From Paracoccaceae bacterium (lineage in GTDB: Bacteria; Pseudomonadota; Alphaproteobacteria; Rhodobacterales; Rhodobacteraceae), in contig JAHELH010000160.1 of the NCBI GenBank assembly GCA_024644285.1, positions 1-5,967 on the forward strand: a stretch of 5,967 bases of DNA, read 5' to 3'. The translations under genes and the position numbers were made by a program. Position 1 is the stretch's first letter; the number at the start of each line of letters is the position of its first letter. The notes under the pieces are model-generated. The model saw only the letters and a program-made list of their open reading frames with translations. It made no database searches and was not told the origin of the DNA. Positions 1 through 4,523 of this stretch are shown here, piece after piece.

Positions 1-19
1 GAACAACACGTCTTGAGGC

Positions 20-41
20 AAAAGGTAAACAAAAGGTTAAC
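20..41. promoter_or_regulatory. Tandem 11-bp repeat with a CtrA-box-like arrangement
   Basis: Two adjacent 11-bp units, AAAAGGTAAAC (20-30) and AAAAGGTTAAC (31-41), differ at one base. Together they place TAAA (26-29) seven bases before TTAAC (37-41). That is the geometry of the alphaproteobacterial CtrA box TTAA-N7-TTAAC with one mismatch. The stretch is AT-rich in a GC-rich window and lies beyond the end of pyrG, so it could belong to a promoter for a gene left of the window. Nothing inside the window shows which gene that would be. It may equally be only the T-rich tail of the pyrG terminator read on the other strand. Confidence 0.3.
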
Positions 42-44
42 GGC

Positions 45-88
45 GGGGACAGCAAACGGTGACACACTCTCCCACCTCTCCTGTCCCC
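45..88 (-). terminator. Possible pyrG terminator
   Basis: A perfect 8-bp inverted repeat (45-52 with 81-88; arms GGGGACAG and CTGTCCCC) lies 17 bases past the pyrG stop codon. The 28-base loop can form a further 4-bp stem (GGTG/CACC). Read on the minus strand, the stem is followed after about ten bases by a T-rich stretch, CCTTTTGTTTACCTTTT. The long loop and delayed T-run make it a weak intrinsic terminator at best. Confidence 0.4.
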
Positions 89-105
89 CAGCACAAACCC
101 GCAGA

Positions 106-1749
106 TCAGACCAGGCGCGACATTTCCTTTGCGGCGCGGATGAAGTCGGCGAACAGCGGGTGCGGTGCGAACGGTTTCGACTTCAGCTCCGGATGGAACT
201 GCACGCCGATGAACCAGGGATGATCCGACCATTCCACGATTTCCGGCAGGCGCCCGTCGGGTGACATGCCGGAAAAGCAAAGCCCCTGCTTTTCCAAGGC
301 CTCGCGGTATTTCACGTCGACTTCGTAGCGATGGCGGTGACGCTCTTCTATGGCCAGGTTGCCGTAGACCTCGGCGACGCGGCTGCCCTTGGACAAGGCC
401 GCGTCATAGGACCCCAGCCGCATGGTGCCGCCCTTGTCATCGCCAACCTTGCGCTCGACCTTGTGGTTGCCCTGGATCCATTCCTTGAGGTGATAGACGA
501 CCGGCGTGAACCGCTTGGCGCCGGCCTCGTGGTCGAACTCTTCGGAGCCGGCATCCTTCATGCCGCCGAGGTTTCGCGCCGCCTCGATCACCGCCATCTG
601 CATGCCGAGGCAGATGCCGAGATAGGGCACCTTGTGCGTGCGCGCGAATTCGGCGGCCTTGATCTTGCCCTCGGTGCCGCGCTCGCCGAAGCCGCCCGGG
701 ACAAGGATGGCGTGGAACTGTTCGAGGTGCGGGGCGGGGTCCTCGCGCTCGAAGATTTCGGCGTCGATCCATTCCGCCTTGACCTTGACGCGGTTCGCCA
801 TGCCGCCGTGGGTCAGGGCCTCGGCGATGGATTTGTAGGCGTCTTCTAGCTGGGTGTACTTGCCCACCACCGCGACGCGCACTTCACCTTCGGCGTGGTG
901 AATGCGGTCCTCGACATCGATCCAGCGCTCGAGGTTCGGCTTGGGCGCGGGCGAGATGTTGAAGGCGTCGAGAACGGCCTGGTCGAGCCCGACCTTGTGA
1001 TAGGCCATCGGCGCCTCGTAGATCGACTTGAGGTCGTATGCCGGGATCACCGCCTCGAGGCGCACGTTACAGAACTGCGCGATCTTGGCGCGCTCCTTCT
1101 CGGGGATCTCGCGCTCTGACCGGCACAGCAGGATGTCGGGCGCGATGCCGATCGAGCGCAGTTCCTTGACCGAGTGCTGGGTCGGCTTGGTCTTCAGCTC
1201 GCCCGAGGCCGCCAGGTACGGCAGCAGCGTCAGGTGCATGAAGATGCACTGGCCGCGCGGCTTGTCCTGGGCGAACTGGCGAATCGCCTCGAAGAACGGC
1301 AGGCCCTCGATGTCGCCGACGGTGCCGCCGATCTCGCAAAGCATGAAATCGACCTCGTCCTCGCCGATGCGGATGAAGTCCTTGATCTCGTCGGTAACGT
1401 GCGGGATCACCTGGATGGTTTTCCCCAGGTAGTCGCCGCGACGCTCCTTCTCGAGCACGTTGGAATAGATCCGGCCTGACGACACCGAGTCGGTCTTGCG
1501 CGCCGCCACCCCGGTGAAGCGCTCGTAATGCCCAAGGTCAAGATCGGTCTCGGCGCCGTCGTCGGTGACGAAGACCTCGCCATGCTCGAACGGGCTCATC
1601 GTGCCGGGATCGACGTTCAGGTAGGGGTCCAATTTTCGCAGCCGCACCGAGAACCCACGCGCCTGCAACAGCGCGCCCAGCGCGGCCGATGCGAGCCCTT
1701 TACCGAGCGAAGAAACCACGCCGCCGGTGATGAAAACGAAACGTGCCAT
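106..1749 (-). CDS. pyrG: CTP synthase (glutamine-hydrolysing)
   Basis: This 547-residue cytosolic enzyme (E. coli's has 545) makes CTP from UTP, ATP and glutamine, the last step of pyrimidine nucleotide synthesis. The amidoligase domain covers roughly residues 1-265. It has the N-terminal ATP loop GGVVSSLGKG (9-18, Lys17), the LDPYLNVDPGTMSP segment (40-53) and EIGGTVGDIEG (139-149, Glu139 matching E. coli Glu140). A class I glutamine amidotransferase domain follows (about 288-545), with PGGFGERG (351-358), the nucleophile Cys380 in GICLGMQ, RHRHRYE (470-476) and the catalytic His519/Glu521 in GVQFHPEL. All key residues are intact. The ATG at 1747-1749 begins the canonical MARFVFITGG and has a GGGGGA ribosome-binding site (1760-1765) ten bases upstream. 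secG lies 164 bases upstream on the same strand, an order common in alphaproteobacteria. A separate promoter and a structured leader lie in that gap. Confidence 0.98.
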   Translation of the reverse strand: MARFVFITGGVVSSLGKGLASAALGALLQARGFSVRLRKLDPYLNVDPGTMSPFEHGEVFVTDDGAETDLDLGHYERFTGVAARKTDSVSSGRIYSNVLEKERRGDYLGKTIQVIPHVTDEIKDFIRIGEDEVDFMLCEIGGTVGDIEGLPFFEAIRQFAQDKPRGQCIFMHLTLLPYLAASGELKTKPTQHSVKELRSIGIAPDILLCRSEREIPEKERAKIAQFCNVRLEAVIPAYDLKSIYEAPMAYHKVGLDQAVLDAFNISPAPKPNLERWIDVEDRIHHAEGEVRVAVVGKYTQLEDAYKSIAEALTHGGMANRVKVKAEWIDAEIFEREDPAPHLEQFHAILVPGGFGERGTEGKIKAAEFARTHKVPYLGICLGMQMAVIEAARNLGGMKDAGSEEFDHEAGAKRFTPVVYHLKEWIQGNHKVERKVGDDKGGTMRLGSYDAALSKGSRVAEVYGNLAIEERHRHRYEVDVKYREALEKQGLCFSGMSPDGRLPEIVEWSDHPWFIGVQFHPELKSKPFAPHPLFADFIRAAKEMSRLV

Positions 1750-1823
1750 ATGGGTGGCGTCCCCCGTGATTCCTGACCTGCTCGGGTGGGCAACGCGGCA
1801 TCGCGAATCCGCTTACTCACGGG
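1750..1823 (-). promoter_or_regulatory. pyrG leader with an inverted repeat over the ribosome-binding site
   Basis: If transcription starts about seven bases after the -10 element, the leader is about 74 bases and begins CCCGTGAG (from 1823 downward). CCCGTGA (1817-1823) is perfectly complementary to TCACGGG (1763-1769), whose GGG (1763-1765) is half of the GGGGGA ribosome-binding site at 1760-1765. The 47-base loop contains its own hairpin, GCGGAT/AT(G)CCGC with loop TCGCG, which would shorten the effective loop. Pairing would hide the ribosome-binding site. The complementarity is seen directly; regulation by CTP, as in enterobacterial pyrC leaders, is inferred. Confidence 0.4.
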
Positions 1824-1829
1824 ATTTAA

Positions 1830-1858
1830 GATATAGGAGATTCGCGACGCGCCCGCAA
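1830..1858 (-). promoter_or_regulatory. Candidate pyrG promoter
   Basis: On the minus strand TTGCGG (1853-1858) is followed by exactly 17 bases and TATATC (1830-1835), a good -10 in an otherwise GC-rich strip. The -35 matches the sigma-70 consensus only in TTG, as is usual in alphaproteobacteria. The next bases are TTAAATCCCG, so initiation seven bases after the -10 would fall on the first C of CCCG (1823). A -10 read two bases later (TATCTT) would move the expected start slightly downstream. Confidence 0.5.
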
Positions 1859-1913
1859 GAACGCCGCAATATCATGTAGCGACAAATATTTAGGCCGCAA
1901 ATGGTAGTAGAAC

Positions 1914-2273
1914 CTAGTCCGCGCGCGGGGGCAGTAGCGGCTCGTCGCCGCGCAGCGGGGGCAACAGGTCGTCGCCCGACGGCAGGCCCGGCGCCAGTTC
2001 CTCGGTTTCGGTCGCACCGCCGCCCAGCCGGTCGATCACCGAGGTATCGTCGGAATTGCGCGCCGCCAGGATCGTCAGGGTGATCGACGTGGCGATGAAT
2101 GCGACCGCGAACGCCCAGGTCAGCTTGCCCAGCGCGGTCGCGGCGCTGCGCCCCGAGACCACGCCACCGCCGCCGCCGATGCCCAGCCCGCCGCCTTCCG
2201 AGCGCTGCATCAGCACGATGCCGATCAGGCAGAACGCGATGATCAGGTGGACAACAAGGATGACGTTTTCCAT
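1914..2273 (-). CDS. secG: Preprotein translocase subunit SecG
   Basis: SecG is the small non-essential subunit of the inner-membrane SecYEG channel and helps the SecA motor move proteins. The 119-residue product has the family's plan: a first membrane segment (about 3-22), the signature VLMQRSEGGGLGIGGGGG (20-37) in the cytosolic loop, and a second membrane segment (about 52-70). The tail after the second segment is about 49 residues, acidic and proline-rich. It ends in an imperfect tandem repeat, GDDLLPPLR / GDEPLLPPR (100-117), mirrored in the DNA at about 1922-1978; such tails are poorly conserved in SecG. The ATG at 2271-2273 has GAGG (2280-2283) six bases upstream. The gene follows the small membrane-protein gene by 62 bases and precedes pyrG. 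Confidence 0.93.
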   Translation of the reverse strand: MENVILVVHLIIAFCLIGIVLMQRSEGGGLGIGGGGGVVSGRSAATALGKLTWAFAVAFIATSITLTILAARNSDDTSVIDRLGGGATETEELAPGLPSGDDLLPPLRGDEPLLPPRAD

Positions 2274-2299
2274 CTCGGGCCTCGGCTGGGAACGGAGGC

Positions 2300-2328
2300 T
2301 ATCTAGAAGCTATACGGTTCCGCCGCAA
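2300..2328 (-). promoter_or_regulatory. Weak candidate secG promoter
   Basis: TTGCGG (2323-2328), a 17-base spacer and TAGATA (2300-2305) lie in the 62-base gap just after the upstream stop codon. The -35 hexamer and spacing are the same as in the pyrG promoter candidate. The -10 matches consensus at only three positions. secG may instead be read through from the gene upstream. Confidence 0.25.
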
Positions 2329-2335
2329 CCCCCGG

Positions 2336-2731
2336 TCAGCTGTCGGAATCGTCGACGTCGTATTGTCCCGACAGCGCCCGCCGCACGAAGCTCCAGCTCA
2401 GCCCGATACCCAATACGACCGAAAGCGCGAAGATCCCCAGCCAGACCATGGCGTCCGGATTGTTGACGGCGAGCAGGCCGTAATCATAGAGCACCCAGAT
2501 CAGCGCGCCGACGACCGACATCACCAGCCCCATGCCCATCGGCCCGATCGATCGCAGGGTCGCGCGCAGATAGATGACATAAGCGGCAAGAAGCAGCAGT
2601 CCGAGCAGGACCGTCAACGGCAGTTGTTCGGAGTAATTGGTCTGCGCCCAACGCACGAAATTGAGTTGCGTCGGGTTGAACGTCGCCGCGATCAGCAGAA
2701 AGGCGAAGGCCCAGCGCAACACGAAACTCAT
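2336..2731 (-). CDS. Small integral membrane protein, DUF6524-like
   Basis: This 131-residue protein has four hydrophobic segments (about 4-18, 38-55, 63-86 and 94-114) and is predicted to sit in the inner membrane. The short C-terminal tail GQYDVDDSDS is acidic. The N-terminal pattern LRWAFAFLLIAATFNPTQ followed by NFVRWAQ, and the later LRATLRSIGPMGMG, resemble from memory the uncharacterised DUF6524 proteins of Rhodobacterales; that assignment needs a profile search. The reading frame stays open far upstream, antisense to purA, but the ATG at 2729-2731 is the right start: it has a strong ribosome-binding site, and membrane-protein sequence begins there. It is divergent from purA and 62 bases upstream of secG on the same strand, so the two may share a transcript. 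No function is known. Confidence 0.85.
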   Translation of the reverse strand: MSFVLRWAFAFLLIAATFNPTQLNFVRWAQTNYSEQLPLTVLLGLLLLAAYVIYLRATLRSIGPMGMGLVMSVVGALIWVLYDYGLLAVNNPDAMVWLGIFALSVVLGIGLSWSFVRRALSGQYDVDDSDS

Positions 2732-2737
2732 CGCAAG

Positions 2738-2743
2738 CTCCCC
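2738..2743 (-). promoter_or_regulatory. Ribosome-binding site of the DUF6524-like gene
   Basis: GGGGAG on the minus strand lies six bases before the ATG at 2729-2731. It fixes the start of this gene against a much longer open frame that runs antisense into purA. Confidence 0.7.
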
Positions 2744-2812
2744 AGCTCCTGCGTTCTGATTGGCAAATGAGCGCAGCGCCTGTCCAGAGTTTCGTCTAGT
2801 TAGTGGTTTCGT

Positions 2813-2835
2813 GAGTGCGGGAGTGCGGCTATACG
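2813..2835 (+). promoter_or_regulatory. Possible purA promoter region with 8-bp tandem repeat
   Basis: GAGTGCGG occurs twice head to tail (2813-2820 and 2821-2828), immediately before TATACG (2830-2835), the only -10-like element near purA. No convincing -35 lies 16-18 bases upstream (TTTCGT at 2807-2812 is poor). The repeat may therefore mark an activator site or be incidental. In the rest of the divergent region (2732-2866) I see no convincing promoter for the minus-strand gene. Confidence 0.25.
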
Positions 2836-2855
2836 GTCGCGTGTTTTGCGGGTTT

Positions 2856-2861
2856 GAGGGG
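2856..2861 (+). promoter_or_regulatory. purA ribosome-binding site
   Basis: GAGGGG lies five bases before the purA ATG at 2867-2869 and supports that start. Confidence 0.7.
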
Positions 2862-2866
2862 ACCAA

Positions 2867-4159
2867 ATGGCCAATGTCGTCGTCGTGGGCGCCCAGTGGG
2901 GCGACGAGGGGAAGGGCAAGATCGTCGACTGGTTGAGCGAGCGCGCCGACGTGATCGCGCGGTTTCAGGGCGGGCACAATGCGGGGCATACCCTGGTCAT
3001 CGACGGCACGGTCTACAAGCTGCACGCCCTGCCCTCGGGCGTGGTGCGCGGCGGCAAGCTGTCCGTGATCGGCAACGGCGTGGTGCTGGACCCCTGGCAC
3101 TTGCTCAAGGAGATCGAGGATATCCGCGCGCAGGGTGTCGAGGTGACGCCCGAGACGCTGATGATCGCCGAGAACACGCCGCTGATCCTGCCGTTCCACG
3201 GCGAGTTGGACCGCGCGCGCGAGTCGCAGATCTCGGTTGCCAAGATCGGCACCACCGGGCGCGGGATCGGGCCGTGCTACGAGGACAAGGTCGGCCGCCG
3301 GGTGATCCGTGTCGCCGATCTGGCCGATGCCGCGACGCTGGAGCTGCGCGTCGACCGGGCGCTGATCCACCACAACGCGCTGCGCAGCGGGCTGGGGCTG
3401 GATCCGGTGGACCGCGACGACCTGCTGGCGTCCTTGCGCGATATCGCGCCGGAGCTGCTGCGCTATGCCGCGCCGGTCTGGAAGGTGCTGAACGAGCGGC
3501 GCAAGGCGGGCAGCCGCATCCTGTTCGAGGGCGCGCAGGGCGCATTGCTGGACATCGATTTCGGCACCTACCCCTTCGTCACCTCATCCAACGTCATCGC
3601 CGGACAGGCGGCGACCGGCACCGGCATCGGACCCGGCGCCATCGATTTCGTCCTGGGCATCGTCAAGGCCTATACCACCCGGGTGGGCGAGGGGCCGTTT
3701 CCGACCGAACTGCACGATGCTGACGGTGACCGCCTGGGCAAGCGCGGACACGAATTCGGCACTACGACGGGGCGCAAGCGGCGCTGCGGCTGGTTCGACG
3801 CCTGCCTGGTGCGCCAGACCTGCGCCATCAGCGGGATGAACGGAATCGCGCTGACCAAGCTGGACGTGCTGGACGGGTTCGAGACCCTGCGGATTTGCGT
3901 GGGCTACGAGTTGGACGGCGCCCGGCTCGACCATTTGCCGACGGCGGCGGACGCCCAGGCGCGCTGCGTGCCGGTCTACGAGGAAATGCCGGGCTGGTCG
4001 GAGTCGACCGAGGGCGCGCGCAGCTGGGCCGACCTGCCGGCGGCGGCGATCAAGTACGTGCGCCGGATCGAGGAGTTGATCCAGTGCCCGGTCGCGCTGC
4101 TTTCCACGTCACCGGAGCGTGAAGACACGATCCTCGTGACGGACCCGTTTGCCGACTGA
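2867..4159 (+). CDS. purA: Adenylosuccinate synthetase
   Basis: This cytosolic enzyme joins IMP and aspartate using GTP, giving adenylosuccinate, the first committed step to AMP. The product has 430 residues (E. coli's has 432). Signatures are all present at nearly E. coli numbering. They are QWGDEGKGK (10-18) with catalytic Asp13, GGHNAGHT (35-42) with His41, GNGVVLDP (69-76), TTGRGIGP (129-136), GTYPFVTSSN (233-242), VKAYTTRVGEGPFPTE (266-281), TTTGRKRRCGW (299-309) with Arg303 and Arg305, and the guanine-recognising TKLDVLDG (330-337). The start has a good GAGGGG site five bases upstream. The stop overlaps the start of the next gene by one base (TGATG), implying co-transcription and probably coupled translation. 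The gene is divergent from the DUF6524-like, secG and pyrG group. Confidence 0.98.
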   Translation: MANVVVVGAQWGDEGKGKIVDWLSERADVIARFQGGHNAGHTLVIDGTVYKLHALPSGVVRGGKLSVIGNGVVLDPWHLLKEIEDIRAQGVEVTPETLMIAENTPLILPFHGELDRARESQISVAKIGTTGRGIGPCYEDKVGRRVIRVADLADAATLELRVDRALIHHNALRSGLGLDPVDRDDLLASLRDIAPELLRYAAPVWKVLNERRKAGSRILFEGAQGALLDIDFGTYPFVTSSNVIAGQAATGTGIGPGAIDFVLGIVKAYTTRVGEGPFPTELHDADGDRLGKRGHEFGTTTGRKRRCGWFDACLVRQTCAISGMNGIALTKLDVLDGFETLRICVGYELDGARLDHLPTAADAQARCVPVYEEMPGWSESTEGARSWADLPAAAIKYVRRIEELIQCPVALLSTSPEREDTILVTDPFAD

Positions 4160-4383
4160 TGCCGCTCAGCTACAAAGCCCGAAGACGCTGGTCGCTGGTC
4201 ATTCTGTTGATCGGTCTGCCGCTTTACGTCGTGGTGGCCGTCACGGTCGTGAACTGGTTCGACCGGCCGAACTTCCTGCTGGAGATCGCGATCTACGTCG
4301 CCCTCGGCATCGTCTGGGCGCTGCCGTTCCGGGCCGTCTTTCGCGGGGTGGGCAAACCCGATCCCGAGGACGACAGGAACTGA
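4159..4383 (+). CDS. DUF2842 family small membrane protein
   Basis: This 74-residue protein has a basic N-terminus (SYKARRRW), a first membrane segment (about 13-33), a short loop with NWFDRPN, a second membrane segment (about 40-57) and a polar tail (GKPDPEDDRN). Size, the opening YKARRRW and the WALPFR motif after the second segment fit DUF2842 (Pfam), an uncharacterised family found mainly in alphaproteobacteria. Both ends are probably cytoplasmic, with the basic N-terminus inside by the positive-inside rule. The ATG overlaps the purA stop in TGATG, so translation is likely coupled to purA. A strong hairpin 79 bases past its stop could end the transcript. Function is unknown. Its link to purA may be positional rather than biochemical. 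Confidence 0.88.
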   Translation: MPLSYKARRRWSLVILLIGLPLYVVVAVTVVNWFDRPNFLLEIAIYVALGIVWALPFRAVFRGVGKPDPEDDRN

Positions 4384-4462
4384 GCCTTGCGGCCTTCCGG
4401 GACCGTTGGGCGAGGGCCGAATGGTCGGGGCAGCTACTGGCGGATTGTCGGGCTGAAAAGGA

Positions 4463-4493
4463 TCAGGCTGCCCGCGAATGCGTGGCAGCCTGA
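4463..4493. terminator. Strong hairpin between convergent genes
   Basis: A perfect 10-bp inverted repeat, TCAGGCTGCC (4463-4472) and GGCAGCCTGA (4484-4493), encloses a further CGC/GCG pairing with a GAAT loop and one bulged T. It lies between the stop of the DUF2842 gene and the stop of the convergent acidic-protein gene, so it could serve both. The minus-strand side is followed by TCCTTTT. The plus-strand side has only CTGACTTT, so neither is a classic long U-tract. A second small hairpin (ACGGC/GCCGT, 4510-4524) overlaps the stop codon of the minus-strand gene. Confidence 0.65.
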
Positions 4494-4523
4494 CCTGACT
4501 TTCGGAATTACGGCGCCTTGCCG

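Noticed and set aside
331..849. A 172-codon plus-strand frame opposite pyrG
   Set aside because: It is antisense to an intact CTP synthase and results from high GC content.
1884..1891. Palindrome AAATATTT between secG and pyrG
   Set aside because: It is short and AT-only, has no partner site and is not well placed relative to the promoter candidate.
2309..2837. GCTATACGGT occurring at 2309-2318 and 2828-2837 on the plus strand
   Set aside because: Repeats of 10 bases are expected by chance in a 6-kb window, and the two contexts are not equivalent (one lies downstream of a minus-strand gene, the other upstream of purA).
2732..3373. N-terminal extension of the DUF6524-like protein antisense to purA
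   Set aside because: The frame is open but lies opposite purA, and the start at 2729-2731 has a strong ribosome-binding site with membrane-protein sequence beginning there.
2815..3723. A 302-codon plus-strand frame overlapping purA
   Set aside because: It is an Arg/Ala/Gly-rich frame-shifted shadow of purA, whose own frame carries every family motif.
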